Positions 24,420 to 33,905 are shown, counted from the first letter of the stretch. The stretch is DNA of 48,262 nt from JALYNX01 sp040905925 (GCA_040905925.1 JBBDQO010000031.1:1-48262), one strand, 5' to 3'. Numbers and translations: made by a program. The notes: generated by a model not told the origin, from the letters alone.

Positions 24420-25832
24420 TCATCCATTTCCCTTCGCACGATCCCAACGCTGGTTGAGCCCATCGAGATCGAGACCGTCGAGTGGTCCCTCTGCCTCGAT
24501 GCGACGGAACCTCTCCTCGAAGCGGTTGGTTGCCTGGCCGAGGGCGATCTCGGGGTCGAGCCCGAGGTGGCGGGCCAGGTTGACCACCGAGAACAGGACA
24601 TCACCCAGCTCATGTTGGGCCTGGACCGGGTCGCTCAAGACCTCCTCCAACTCCTCCAACTCCTCACGCACCTTGGGTAACACCTGGGCTGCCTCGTCCC
24701 AGTCGAAGCCCACTTTGGCCGCCCGGTTCTGGATCTTGGAGGCCCGGTGCAGGGCAGGCACCCCGGAAGCCACCCCATCGAGCGCCGACTCCGCCGCCGA
24801 GCCCCGCTCCGTCTCCTTGATCCGGTCCCAGTTGACTTTGACCTCCTCGGCGGAGTTCGCCTCGACGTCACCAAACACATGCGGATGACGCCGCACCAGC
24901 TTTTGACGCATCACCTCGGCCACGTCGTCGATATCGAAGGCTCCGGCCTGACGGGCGATGACGGCATGGAACAGGACTTGAAGCAGAACATCTCCCAACT
25001 CGTCCTCTACCTCGGCGTATGCCACCCAGTCCGGCTCCCCCTCCGGGAGACGCCCCACCGCCTCGATCAGCTCGTAGGTCTCTTCGACCAGGTTCTTCAT
25101 CAGACTCTGATGGGTCTGCTCCCGATCCCAGGGACACTCCTCCCGAAGCCGCATCATGGTGTGCACCGCCCCGATCAGCCCACCTGGTTCGGCGTCAATG
25201 AACAACGAGGTCCGAAATCCGGCCAGGGAGGAGTCAACTTGGGAGGCGATCGTCTCGACGCTGACCGAGTCGGCCGCTCCCAGACCCGAGAGCACCCGGA
25301 CCATGCTGCCTTCGGGGAGCACCCGGTCCACCCGGGCCGCCACCTCGGCCAGGATCTCCGGGCGGTCGAGATGGGCGACGATCGTCGGCTTCTCCAACAC
25401 CAACGGCTCGGGGAGCTCGTGGCCGTTGAGGATCTGAAGCCCCCGGTCCAACGGGTCGTATCCGACCTCGGCCAACACCGCATCGACAAAGGACTCGGCT
25501 GGGATCAGATCGATCTCGGCGTCTGACTCCAGAAGTCTCCGCACCGCGAACTCGCCCACCATTGGGCTTCCCGGGACCGCATAGACCACTGAGCCCCCTT
25601 CGGCAGCGGTGAGCACCCGATCGGCGATAGCCGCATAGACGTCCTCGAAGCGCTCCGCCGGCTCATACAGATCGTCACAGAAGGTGACCTCGCGAAGTTG
25701 GGCGAGCTGTTCGGCCGCCGGGTGATGTCGGGTGCGCACGATGACCACACGCTCGGGGTCGAGGAGGATGGCTCGAACCGTGCCCGGGATCCGGTCGAGA
25801 TCGCCGGGACCGAGACCGGTGACGACTATCAC
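24420..25832 (-). CDS. mazG: Nucleoside triphosphate pyrophosphohydrolase with N-terminal methylase-like domain (YabN type)
   Basis: Two-part protein of 470 residues. The N-terminal part (about 1-210) is a tetrapyrrole-methylase-like domain beginning VIVVTGLGPGDLDRIPG, with VVYAVPGSPMVGE. The C-terminal part has two MazG units: RLREECPWDREQTHQSL with the EETYE and ELGDVLLQV helices, and a second with VREELEELEE and ELGDVLFSVVN. MazG removes non-canonical (d)NTPs. GTG 25832 overlaps the stop of the PpiC-type gene (GTGA); the longer open frame is a shadow. YabN-like fusions are known in Bacillus. Confidence 0.93.
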   Translation of the reverse strand: MIVVTGLGPGDLDRIPGTVRAILLDPERVVIVRTRHHPAAEQLAQLREVTFCDDLYEPAERFEDVYAAIADRVLTAAEGGSVVYAVPGSPMVGEFAVRRLLESDAEIDLIPAESFVDAVLAEVGYDPLDRGLQILNGHELPEPLVLEKPTIVAHLDRPEILAEVAARVDRVLPEGSMVRVLSGLGAADSVSVETIASQVDSSLAGFRTSLFIDAEPGGLIGAVHTMMRLREECPWDREQTHQSLMKNLVEETYELIEAVGRLPEGEPDWVAYAEVEDELGDVLLQVLFHAVIARQAGAFDIDDVAEVMRQKLVRRHPHVFGDVEANSAEEVKVNWDRIKETERGSAAESALDGVASGVPALHRASKIQNRAAKVGFDWDEAAQVLPKVREELEELEEVLSDPVQAQHELGDVLFSVVNLARHLGLDPEIALGQATNRFEERFRRIEAEGPLDGLDLDGLNQRWDRAKGNG

Positions 25833-26749
25833 TCGGTGGGTGGTACCACCTCGGGTGTGGGCTCGGTCTGCCAGGTGCCGTACTTCTCGTTCACCTCGAC
25901 CTCGGCCGCGGCGGCCTTCTCGGTGAACCACTCCTCGGAGGCCGGGCCCGCCACCTGGTTGAGAAGGAACTCCATGATTTGGTCCTCGGTGGGCCATTCC
26001 TCGGGCGGGGCTTCGGTGCGCTGGCTGATGAGCAGGATGTGAAAGCCGAACTCTGTTTGGACCGGATCAGTGGCAACGCCCAACTCGGCGATCATGGCGG
26101 CGGCTGCGAACTCGGGGACATAGGCGCCCGCCGGCTGGCACCCCAGTTCGCCCCCCTGAGCACCGCTCCCATCGAGTGAGAGCTCCGCGGCAAGGGCTGC
26201 GAACTCCTCACCGTCAGCGAGACGGGCGGCGACCTCATCCGCCTCCTCTTCTGTGCCGACCAAGATGTGGGCCGCGCAAACCTCGGTGACAGATCGCGCC
26301 AGTTGGGTGTCTATCTCTTCCTGAGTGGGAGGTTCCATATCGGCTGCCATCGCCTCCACCACCGCGGCGAAGACCAAAGACTGTTGGGCGACCCCCTGGA
26401 GGTACTGCTCGGTGACCCTTCTCTCTTCGAGAAAGGCCTCACGAGTCTGGCCCTGGGGGAGTTCCGAAGCCATGATCCCATCAGCCTCGGCAGCGATCTC
26501 CTCATCACTGAACGTGATTCCGAACTCGTCCTCTGCGTCCCCGGTCATGATGTTGTAGACGATTTTGAAGGTGAGCACTTGGGCAAACTCTTCCTTGGCG
26601 ATCGTGGATTCGTCACCACGGTCGATTAGGGCTTCCACGTCACCGACGGTCACATCAACACCGTTGACGGTCGCTACCACTTCGTTGCTGCCCCCGCAAG
26701 ACACCAAAACGAGCGCGCACGAGACCAGCAGCGATGTGAGTTTCTTCAA
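25829..26749 (-). CDS. PpiC/SurA-type peptidyl-prolyl isomerase lipoprotein
   Basis: Extracytoplasmic chaperone of 306 residues. The signal ends in the lipobox LVLVSC. A SurA-N-like helical domain follows (about residues 25-150). The parvulin domain starts at CAAHILVGTEEEADEVAARL and includes GELGCQPAGAYVPEF and TEFGFHILLI, the expected rotamase pattern. The C-terminal tail is acidic and Pro-rich. The TTG start has AAGGA six bases upstream. It lies between mfd and mazG, the usual actinobacterial place. Likely role: folding of secreted proteins. Confidence 0.9.
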   Translation of the reverse strand: MKKLTSLLVSCALVLVSCGGSNEVVATVNGVDVTVGDVEALIDRGDESTIAKEEFAQVLTFKIVYNIMTGDAEDEFGITFSDEEIAAEADGIMASELPQGQTREAFLEERRVTEQYLQGVAQQSLVFAAVVEAMAADMEPPTQEEIDTQLARSVTEVCAAHILVGTEEEADEVAARLADGEEFAALAAELSLDGSGAQGGELGCQPAGAYVPEFAAAAMIAELGVATDPVQTEFGFHILLISQRTEAPPEEWPTEDQIMEFLLNQVAGPASEEWFTEKAAAAEVEVNEKYGTWQTEPTPEVVPPTE

Positions 26750-26785
26750 GAGAATTCCTTCTTAGAATCGGAGAAAGAGAGTTTC

Positions 26786-26823
26786 CGGGATGCTAGAGCC
26801 TTCACGCCCCTAGAAGCATCCCG
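26786..26823 (-). terminator. Hairpin between mfd and the PpiC-type gene
   Basis: Perfect 9-bp inverted repeat CGGGATGCT/AGCATCCCG with a 20-base interior, followed on the minus strand by a pyrimidine-rich stretch (CTCTCTTTCTCC). It lies 3' of the mfd stop and before the ribosome-binding site of the next gene. It may terminate or attenuate transcription from mfd. Confidence 0.45.
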
Positions 26824-26830
26824 CACGGGA

Positions 26831-29800
26831 TCATGAATCCCCCTCCGGCCACATTTGGGCGATGAACCGGGACAGGCCAGGCATCAGGGGCGATGGCGCC
26901 GGGATGAAGATGAGGCCCTCCGCGGCGCGGAGCACCGCGCGTGGCTGCAGACGCTTGAGACGGACCTCCTGGGAGGGCTTGAGATCCACCGGGCCCATCC
27001 TGATCTCATGGCGGAGCTTGACCATCTCCTCGAGCCCGACCCGGAGAGCGTCGACTCGGAGCCGGGCCAGCTCCACCAGCGCCGAGGCGGCAGGTGGGAG
27101 CGGCCCGAACCGGTCCTCCCATTCAGCTGCAACGTCGTCGACCTCGGGGGGCGTCGAGGTGCCCGCCAAACGTCGATAGGCCTCCAAACGAAGTTCTTGC
27201 TCAGAGATGTAGGCATCGGGCAGGTGGGCGTCGACCGGGAGATCGATCCGGATCTCAAATCGGGGCTCGATCGGGACCGCCCTCCCCTCCAGCTCGGAGA
27301 CGGCATCAGCGACCAATTCTGCGTACAACTCGAACCCGACCGCCGCGATATGCCCGCTCTGGACCTCGCCGAGAATCGACCCGGCCCCCCTGATCTCCAG
27401 GTCCCTCAGGGCAAGCTGGAACCCGGAGCCCAGCTCGGTTGCTTCCCCGATCGCCTCGAGCCGGCGATGCGCCTCCTCGGTGAGGCTCCGATCCTGGGGA
27501 TGGAGCAGATAGGCATATGCCCGCTGACTGGAGCGGCCCACCCGGCCCCGAAGCTGATAGAGCTGGGCCAGGCCGAGGAGGTCAGCACGCTCGACGATGA
27601 GAGTGTTCACCTGGGGCAGGTCGAGACCGGATTCGATGATGGTGGTGGCGACCATGACGTCGTATTCACGATTCCAGAAATCGATCATCACCTGTTCGAG
27701 CTGTCCTTCCGACATCTGGCCGTGGGCCACCACGTACCTGGCGTCGGGAACCAGGTCACGGAGATGCGCCACCGCCCGATCGATCGATTGCACCCGGTTG
27801 TGCACGTAGAACACCTGCCCCTCCCGGAGCAGCTCACGTCGGATCGCCGCCGAGACCGCCTGGTCGTCCGCAGGGCCGACATAGGTGAGGATCGGATGAC
27901 GGTCCTCGGGGGCGGTCCTGATGTGGGAGACATCCCGGATCCCGGTGAGGGCCATCTCCAGCGTCCGTGGGATCGGGGTCGCGGTGAGGGTGAGGACGTC
28001 CACCCCCAACTTCAACTCCTTGAGCGCGTCCTTGGCGGTCACCCCGAAGCGTTGCTCCTCATCGATCACCAGCAAGCCGAGCTCTTTGAACCGTATGTCC
28101 TCGGATAGGAGGCGATGGGTTCCGATCACCACATCGACCTCCCCCGTCGCCAGGGCGGCCACAACCCGATCCTGCTGCCTTGTGGTGAGGAAGCGGGAGA
28201 GGGCCTCTACCCGAACCGGATAGGGCGCAAACCGCTCGGAGAAAGTCTGATGATGCTGTTGCACCAGCAGGGTCGTCGGGCATAGAACGGCCACCTGTTT
28301 GCCCGACTCCACCGCCTTGAAGGCGGCACGGATCGCAACCTCGGTCTTGCCAAAGCCGACATCGCCGAAGACCAGCCGGTCCATGGGCTTGTCGGTCTGC
28401 ATGTCGGCCTTGACCTCGAGGATGGCGCGGAGCTGATCAGGTGTCTCCTCGTAGGGGAACGTGCCCTCCATCTCGGTCTGCCAAGGAGAGTCCGGCGCAT
28501 AGGCATGGCCGGCCGCGGCGGCTCGGAGGCGGTGGAGCTCGACCACACGCTGCGCCACCGCGGCCACCGCCTTGCGAACCCGCGCCTTCTGGTCTGACCA
28601 GTCCTTGCCCCCCATCCGCGACACCCGGGGGGCCTCCCCACCGGTGTACCTGGTGACCGCAGCCAGCTGATCGACAGGCACATAGAGACGATCGGCACCG
28701 GCATACGCGACGATCAGATAGTCCCGCTCCACCCCCACCATCGTCCTCGACACCAGACCTTCGAACCTCCCGATCCCGTGTTGGTGATGGACTACATAGT
28801 CACCTTCGGTCAGGTCGCGGTATTGGTGGGTCAGTGCAGCCCGACTCCGGGCCGCCCGACGATGAGCTCGGCGCCGGCCGGCGATCTCCTGCTCTCCCAG
28901 GACCGCAACCCCGATACCCGGGGCCACGAATCCCCGGTGGATGCCCACCGGGACGATCGCCGGCCTCGGGTTCACGAGCCATTCGAGCCGGTCGAGGGCC
29001 AGCCCGTTCTCGGCCAGCGCCTTTGCCACCCGGTCGGCCGCCGCCGCTCCATCCATCGCCACCACGGTGGTGATCCCCCGTTCCAACAGTCGTGCCAGTC
29101 CACGAGTCACAGCTTCGGGATCACCTGGGGTTGCATCGAGGCCGCCCACCTCCAGCACCGGGTCGGAGGGGCCGGTCGGCGCCGCCGGGACCCGAAGATG
29201 AGCTCGATCCCTGAGTCTCTCCTCGAGGTCGAGGAACAAGGCGGGGTGGGCGCCGGCCTCCGGAGCCTGTTCTCCCCAGGTGGGAGCGAGGGCCACGGCC
29301 AGCTCGGTTTCCTCCTTGATCAGCTCGCGCGCTCTGTCCAGCGCCCGTGCGGGCTCGATGACGACGAGGCGAGCTTCGGTCGGCGCGGCATCGATGAGCG
29401 AGATCGGGTCGGCCACCCAGGGCAGCCACGACTCGATGCCGGGAAAGAGCTGACCCTGGGAGATCCGATCCCAGGTCGACGCCGCCCATTGTTCGGAGAT
29501 GACGAGCTCGGAGGCGCGTTGAACCAGAGCTCCTCCAGGGCGAACTTCTCGAGCCGGGTAGGCGACCAGGCGGTCGACCGGGTCCTCCGATCGCTGGGTG
29601 GCGACCGAGATGACCCGGATGTCTTCAACAGTGTCACCGAAGAAGTCGAGGCGAACCGGCTCCTCGTCCTGGGCGGGGAAGACGTCGACGATCCCACCCC
29701 GGACCGCGAACTCGCCTCTTCCCTCGACCCGGTCGGTCCTCGAGTAGCCCAGATCGGCCAGTAGGCGCACGAGGTCGTCGAGGGCGACCTCGTCTTCCCT

Positions 29801-30196
29801 GGCCAGGGTCAGCGGGTCAGGGCTGGATGGGCTGAGTCGTTGAATAGCACTGCGGATGCTGGCCACCACCACCGCAGGGCCACCACCCCGGGCCAAACGA
29901 TGCCGGGCTGCCGCCCGACGGGCCATGGTCGCGATATTGGGTGAGACGTGCTCGAAGGGCAGGGTCTCCCAGGCTGGAGCCAGCGTGACATCCTCGAGAA
30001 ACAGCGCTATGTCGTCCGCCAGCTCCTCGGCATCACGCTCGCCCGGCACCACGACCAGGAGCATCCCCTCGAGTTGGTCGGCAAGCCCGGCGATGGCGAA
30101 GGCTCTCCCCCCTGCAGATACAGCCCAGGATCCCCCGAGATCCGGGAGGGACGCGGAGCGCCAGGCGGAGAGAAGTGGTGCGAGCGGTGCTGGCAT
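26831..30196 (-). CDS. mfd: Transcription-repair coupling factor
   Basis: DNA translocase that removes stalled RNA polymerase and recruits UvrA. The product is 1121 residues, the normal length. The N-terminal UvrB-like module lacks helicase function; the RNA-polymerase-interacting region contains GDYVVHHQHGIGRFEGL. The translocase has Walker A GDVGFGKTE, the DEEQ box in LLVIDEEQRFGV and TATPIPRTLEMAL, the TRG region (GRVGRSSQRAYAYLL) follows, and a C-terminal D7 domain closes the protein. The start is 30196. It follows the NAD-dependent epimerase gene by 14 bases. Confidence 0.97.
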   Translation of the reverse strand: MPAPLAPLLSAWRSASLPDLGGSWAVSAGGRAFAIAGLADQLEGMLLVVVPGERDAEELADDIALFLEDVTLAPAWETLPFEHVSPNIATMARRAAARHRLARGGGPAVVVASIRSAIQRLSPSSPDPLTLAREDEVALDDLVRLLADLGYSRTDRVEGRGEFAVRGGIVDVFPAQDEEPVRLDFFGDTVEDIRVISVATQRSEDPVDRLVAYPAREVRPGGALVQRASELVISEQWAASTWDRISQGQLFPGIESWLPWVADPISLIDAAPTEARLVVIEPARALDRARELIKEETELAVALAPTWGEQAPEAGAHPALFLDLEERLRDRAHLRVPAAPTGPSDPVLEVGGLDATPGDPEAVTRGLARLLERGITTVVAMDGAAAADRVAKALAENGLALDRLEWLVNPRPAIVPVGIHRGFVAPGIGVAVLGEQEIAGRRRAHRRAARSRAALTHQYRDLTEGDYVVHHQHGIGRFEGLVSRTMVGVERDYLIVAYAGADRLYVPVDQLAAVTRYTGGEAPRVSRMGGKDWSDQKARVRKAVAAVAQRVVELHRLRAAAAGHAYAPDSPWQTEMEGTFPYEETPDQLRAILEVKADMQTDKPMDRLVFGDVGFGKTEVAIRAAFKAVESGKQVAVLCPTTLLVQQHHQTFSERFAPYPVRVEALSRFLTTRQQDRVVAALATGEVDVVIGTHRLLSEDIRFKELGLLVIDEEQRFGVTAKDALKELKLGVDVLTLTATPIPRTLEMALTGIRDVSHIRTAPEDRHPILTYVGPADDQAVSAAIRRELLREGQVFYVHNRVQSIDRAVAHLRDLVPDARYVVAHGQMSEGQLEQVMIDFWNREYDVMVATTIIESGLDLPQVNTLIVERADLLGLAQLYQLRGRVGRSSQRAYAYLLHPQDRSLTEEAHRRLEAIGEATELGSGFQLALRDLEIRGAGSILGEVQSGHIAAVGFELYAELVADAVSELEGRAVPIEPRFEIRIDLPVDAHLPDAYISEQELRLEAYRRLAGTSTPPEVDDVAAEWEDRFGPLPPAASALVELARLRVDALRVGLEEMVKLRHEIRMGPVDLKPSQEVRLKRLQPRAVLRAAEGLIFIPAPSPLMPGLSRFIAQMWPEGDS

Positions 30197-30210
30197 CGAG
30201 CCGGTCGATG

Positions 30211-31191
30211 CTACCTCTGGGTCTGAAGTAGGCCCTGGGCGCGGAACCAGTCGATCGCGCGCTGCACGGTGTCCTCAGCCGGCGTGTAAACCAGCCCCAG
30301 GTCCCGGGTCGCCCTGGTGCCGTCGTAGTGGTGACCGTGCCGCAGCACCCGCACCATCTCTCTACAAACCGGGGGCCGGCGTCTCAAGGCACGCGCCCCG
30401 AGCTCGATACCTCCGGCCAGGGCGGAGACCACCGAGCCCGGCAGAAACCGGCGATCGAGAGAAAGGCCACTGACTCGAGTCAGCAGAGCCAGGGCCTCGT
30501 GAATGGTCAGCGAGACACCGCTCAACAGATAACGCTCGCCGGGTGATCCCAGATCCGCCGCCAGGAGGTGGCCTCGGGCGCAGTCGTCGATGTCGACGAT
30601 CGAGATCGTGGACTCGACCAGAAAGGGGAGCTTGCCCCGCATGACATCGAGGATCAGCTTGCCGGTCCCCGAAGCGCGGCCTGGTCCCTGCACCGATGAG
30701 GGATTGACACACACCGCCTCGAGCCCAGCCGACTCCTCGAGGACGAGTTGCTCCGAGATGTGCTTGGAGCGCTCGTAGCGAGAGAGATACCAACCCCGAT
30801 GCGGGCTTGCCTCGGAGCCGACTCTGCCGTGTTCCTCACCTATAGCCACCGCCGATGAGGTGTGGATCAGCCGGCCGACACTCGCACTCAGGCAGGCGTC
30901 ACGCACGTTGGAGGTGCCAACGATGTTCACCTCGTCCATGTGCCCCGGGTCCGCCGAGCACATCTCGTTGACCCCGGCGACATGAAACACGCGGTCCACA
31001 TCCGAGACCAAGCCGACGAGGCTCTCTGGGTCGAGGACGTCACCGGGAAAGGGCTTGGCCCCCAGGGCGGCGATCTTCTCCGAGGCCGAGGTCGTTCGCG
31101 CCAATCCCCTCACCTCGTGCCCGGCATCGACCAGATGCCTGACCACGGCCGCTCCCACCACCCCGGAGCCGCCGGTAACCGCGACCCTCAC
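30211..31191 (-). CDS. NAD-dependent epimerase/dehydratase (dihydroflavonol-reductase-like SDR)
   Basis: The product is 326 residues. The Rossmann motif is TGGSGVVG, then RVFHVAGVNEM, HTSSAVAIG and the catalytic YERSK. The overall pattern (AxxVFHVA, SSxxA, NPSSVQGPG) resembles the HpnA/dihydroflavonol-4-reductase-like branch rather than nucleotide-sugar epimerases. The substrate is unknown. GTG 31191 overlaps the pgsA stop (GTGA), which ties it to phospholipid genes and hints at a lipid or isoprenoid substrate; that is an inference only. Confidence 0.85.
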   Translation of the reverse strand: MRVAVTGGSGVVGAAVVRHLVDAGHEVRGLARTTSASEKIAALGAKPFPGDVLDPESLVGLVSDVDRVFHVAGVNEMCSADPGHMDEVNIVGTSNVRDACLSASVGRLIHTSSAVAIGEEHGRVGSEASPHRGWYLSRYERSKHISEQLVLEESAGLEAVCVNPSSVQGPGRASGTGKLILDVMRGKLPFLVESTISIVDIDDCARGHLLAADLGSPGERYLLSGVSLTIHEALALLTRVSGLSLDRRFLPGSVVSALAGGIELGARALRRRPPVCREMVRVLRHGHHYDGTRATRDLGLVYTPAEDTVQRAIDWFRAQGLLQTQR

Positions 31192-31739
31192 CGCCGGTAG
31201 CCGGCGGGCTCAGAACGCACTGTGTGCCAGAACGCCGTCGTGTACCCCCAAGCCGACCCGATGGTGGCGATGACGGCCAGCAGCATGACCCATTGATCCA
31301 GGTACCACGGGCCCCATGGCTCCGAAAGCCTGAAGAACGCCAGCAAGAGAGCGGCGAACTGGGTCGCCGTCTTGATCTTCCCCCACGTCGATGGGCGGAT
31401 CAGACCCCCCTGTGCGGCAACCACCCCCCGGAGGGCCATCACCCCGAACTCGCGGAAGATGATCAGGGCGGCCGGCCAGACCGAGACCCGGTCGATCGAG
31501 ACCAGAGCCAGCAGGGTGCCGGTCACCAGGATCTTGTCGGCAGTGGTGTCGAGGAACCCACCGAGGATGGTTCCCCCGCTGATCTTTCTCGCGAGATAGC
31601 CGTCGAGATAATCGGTGAAAGCGGCCAAGGCGAACACGCCAGCCGCAATCGCCAGGGAGTGCTCGATCTGCTCGCTCCTGGTGAATGCCATGATCACAGG
31701 CACCAGCAGGATCCTGGACAGCGCCAGCATGTCAGGCAG
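31188..31739 (-). CDS. pgsA: CDP-diacylglycerol-glycerol-3-phosphate 3-phosphatidyltransferase
   Basis: Membrane enzyme that makes phosphatidylglycerol phosphate. The CDP-alcohol phosphotransferase motif is complete: DYLDGYLARKISGG and GGFLDTTADK supply the conserved aspartates, in a protein with four to six membrane helices. Start choice: ATG 31730 is 18 bases from the strong AGGAGGT box, too far, whereas the in-frame CTG at 31739 has a 9-base spacing and extends the protein with the family-like PDMLALSRI opening; I therefore use CTG, tentatively. glpK just upstream supplies glycerol 3-phosphate. It could also be another CDP-alcohol transferase such as cardiolipin synthase. Confidence 0.85.
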   Translation of the reverse strand: MPDMLALSRILLVPVIMAFTRSEQIEHSLAIAAGVFALAAFTDYLDGYLARKISGGTILGGFLDTTADKILVTGTLLALVSIDRVSVWPAALIIFREFGVMALRGVVAAQGGLIRPSTWGKIKTATQFAALLLAFFRLSEPWGPWYLDQWVMLLAVIATIGSAWGYTTAFWHTVRSEPAGYRR

Positions 31740-31748
31740 TGAGATGGG

Positions 31749-31755
31749 ACCTCCT
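31749..31755 (-). promoter_or_regulatory. Ribosome-binding site that decides the pgsA start
   Basis: AGGAGGT on the minus strand, nine bases before CTG 31739 and 18 before ATG 31730. It is the strongest Shine-Dalgarno match in the leader and favours the non-ATG start. Confidence 0.5.
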
Positions 31756-31799
31756 CGACTCGCAGCGATCTTATCGGCGGGACTGGTGAAATCCTCGGG

Positions 31800-33293
31800 T
31801 CAAACCCATCCGAACGACCTCTCGACAGCCTCCCGCCATCGTCCGTAGAGCCTCTCTCGTTCGATGTCACCCATGGTCGGTTCCCATCGGGCATCCTCGG
31901 CCCAGAGACCGCTGATCGCGTCGAGGTCCGGCCAGAACCCCACCGCCAGGCCGGCGGCGAAAGCGGCACCCAGTGCCGTCGTCTCCGGTATCCGGGGTTT
32001 GATGACATCGACACCGAGGATGTCGGCCTGGAACTGCATCAACAATGAATTGGCGGTCATACCCCCGTCGACCCTGAGCTCGGTGAGCCTGACACCCGAG
32101 TCGGCGGTCATCGCGTCCAGGATGTCACGGGTCTGATAGGCGGCGGACTCGAGGGCGGCCCTGGCGATATGCCCGCCGTTGGCGAATCTGGTCAGACCCG
32201 TGATCACCCCGCGGGCGTCGGGTCGCCAGTAAGGAGCAAATAGCCCGGAGAAAGCGGGGACGAAGTAGACGTCCCCGTTGTCCTCGACCGTGCGAGCCAG
32301 CTTCTCGATGTCCGAGGAGGTGTCCAATAGCCCGAGGTTGTCCCTCAGCCATTGGACCAGGGATCCGGTCACCGCCACCGAGCCCTCGAGGGCGTAGACC
32401 GGCTTCTCCCCGACGCGCTGATAGGCAAGGGTGGTGAGCAGACCAGCCTCGGAGACCACGGGCGCCGAGCCGGTGTTGAGGAGCATGAAATTGCCGGTCC
32501 CGTATGTGTTCTTGGCTTCACCGGGTTTAAAGCACACCTGACCGAACAGCGCGGCCTGCTGGTCTCCGAGCATGGCGGCCAAGGGCACCCCTTCCAGGGG
32601 GCCGACACAGGTGCCAAGGACTCCGATCGAAGGCACGATCTCGGGAAGCATCGCGGTGGGGACATCCATTGCCACCGCGATGTCGGCGTCCCAGGTGGTA
32701 GTGGCGAGATCCATGAGCAACGTCCGGGAGGCATTGGTGACATCGGTGATGTGGGTCCCCCTGCCCGGCCCGCCGGTCAGATTCCAGGCCAACCAAGAGT
32801 CGATGGTGCCGAAGGCCAGCTCCCCTCGGGCAGCAGCGTCGTGCAGGTCGAGCTCGTCGAGGAGCCAGCGGATCTTGGGCCCTGAGAAGTAGGTCGCCAG
32901 CGGCAGACCGGTGACCGCACGGAACCGATCGGCGGCGCCCTCGGCCCCGGCTAGCTGGGAACAGACCTCGGCGGTCCGGGTGTCCTGCCAGACGATCGCG
33001 TTGGCAACCGGTCTTCCGGTGGCGCGGTCCCAGATGACGGTGGTTTCGCGCTGGTTGGTCAGCCCGATCGCGGCCAGGTCCGAGGCGCTCAGGCCGGCCT
33101 TGGAAAGAGCTCCCTCGATGACGGACGATGACCTGGACCAGATCTCGACCGGGTCGTGCTCGACCCAACCGGGCCGGGGAAAGATCTGGGCATGCTCGCG
33201 CTGGTCGACGGCCACCACCGCCCCGGCGGCGTCGAACACCATGAAACGGGTGGAGGTCGTCCCCTGATCCAGGGCGCCGATGAAGTCGGACAT
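31800..33293 (-). CDS. glpK: Glycerol kinase
   Basis: FGGY-family kinase making sn-glycerol 3-phosphate, 497 residues. The N-terminal phosphate loop is ALDQGTTSTRFMVFD. NQRETTVIWDRATGRPVANA carries the glycerol-contacting Arg-Glu, and the C-terminal FGGY signature region contains LRVDGGMTANSLLMQFQAD. The start at 33293 has no clear ribosome-binding site. It lies in an operon-like run with pgsA downstream, so G3P is probably directed into phospholipid synthesis. No glpD or glpF is nearby. Confidence 0.95.
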   Translation of the reverse strand: MSDFIGALDQGTTSTRFMVFDAAGAVVAVDQREHAQIFPRPGWVEHDPVEIWSRSSSVIEGALSKAGLSASDLAAIGLTNQRETTVIWDRATGRPVANAIVWQDTRTAEVCSQLAGAEGAADRFRAVTGLPLATYFSGPKIRWLLDELDLHDAAARGELAFGTIDSWLAWNLTGGPGRGTHITDVTNASRTLLMDLATTTWDADIAVAMDVPTAMLPEIVPSIGVLGTCVGPLEGVPLAAMLGDQQAALFGQVCFKPGEAKNTYGTGNFMLLNTGSAPVVSEAGLLTTLAYQRVGEKPVYALEGSVAVTGSLVQWLRDNLGLLDTSSDIEKLARTVEDNGDVYFVPAFSGLFAPYWRPDARGVITGLTRFANGGHIARAALESAAYQTRDILDAMTADSGVRLTELRVDGGMTANSLLMQFQADILGVDVIKPRIPETTALGAAFAAGLAVGFWPDLDAISGLWAEDARWEPTMGDIERERLYGRWREAVERSFGWV

Positions 33294-33316
33294 CGGGAAA
33301 CGCTATGCCCTCGGCA

Positions 33317-33895
33317 TCACGAAAGCTGGTCCCGTCCCCTCAAGGCAGCGATCTCCTGGGCCCGAGCCGGATCGATCGGCCACTGGTCCACGACGTCGGC
33401 AGCCTCCTCGAGCATGACATCCACCTCGCCACGCTCGGCTTTGGAGAACGGGCGGAGGACGAAGTCGGCGGGGTCCTGCGATCCCAGAGGGCGGCCTACC
33501 CCCAACTTGAGCCGGCTGAAGTCGGGCGTGCCCAGGGCCTTCTCCAGAGACCTGATCCCGTTGTGACCACCGCTCCCACCGTTGACCTGGAGCCGGAGAC
33601 GGCCGAAGGCAAGATCGATGTCATCGTGGATCACCAGGACTCGGGATAGATCGACACCCCAGTAGTCGACAGCGGCGTGCACCGCAGAACCGGACTCGTT
33701 CATGAAGGTGGAGGGCACTAGATACAGCACCCGCCTGTCTCCGACGCCAAACTGGGCTATCTCACAACGGACCCGTGAAGGAGCCCTTCCGAACCTGGCA
33801 CCGTGACGGGCAACGACCCGCGCCACAACCTCGAACCCGGCATTGTGCCTGGTTCCCTCGTAGTCGCTCCCCGGATTGCGGAGACCGACCACCAT
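33317..33895 (-). CDS. pth: Peptidyl-tRNA hydrolase
   Basis: Recycles peptidyl-tRNA released during translation. The product is 192 residues. Motifs: MVVGLRNPGSDYEGTRHNAG with the catalytic His of TRHNAGF, PSTFMNESG, VIHDDIDLAFGRLRL and GGHNGIRSLE. ATG 33895 is preferred; the 22 codons upstream overlap the end of rplY and lack family character. It follows rplY by 10 bases with CCAGG as a weak ribosome-binding site. rplY-pth is a standard pair. Confidence 0.96.
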   Translation of the reverse strand: MVVGLRNPGSDYEGTRHNAGFEVVARVVARHGARFGRAPSRVRCEIAQFGVGDRRVLYLVPSTFMNESGSAVHAAVDYWGVDLSRVLVIHDDIDLAFGRLRLQVNGGSGGHNGIRSLEKALGTPDFSRLKLGVGRPLGSQDPADFVLRPFSKAERGEVDVMLEEAADVVDQWPIDPARAQEIAALRGRDQLS

Positions 33896-33905
33896 GTGAA
33901 CCTGG

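Noticed and set aside
26855..28108. Plus-strand open frame of 417 codons opposite mfd
   Set aside because: Antisense shadow of the mfd C-terminal half; no domain, signal or ribosome-binding site.
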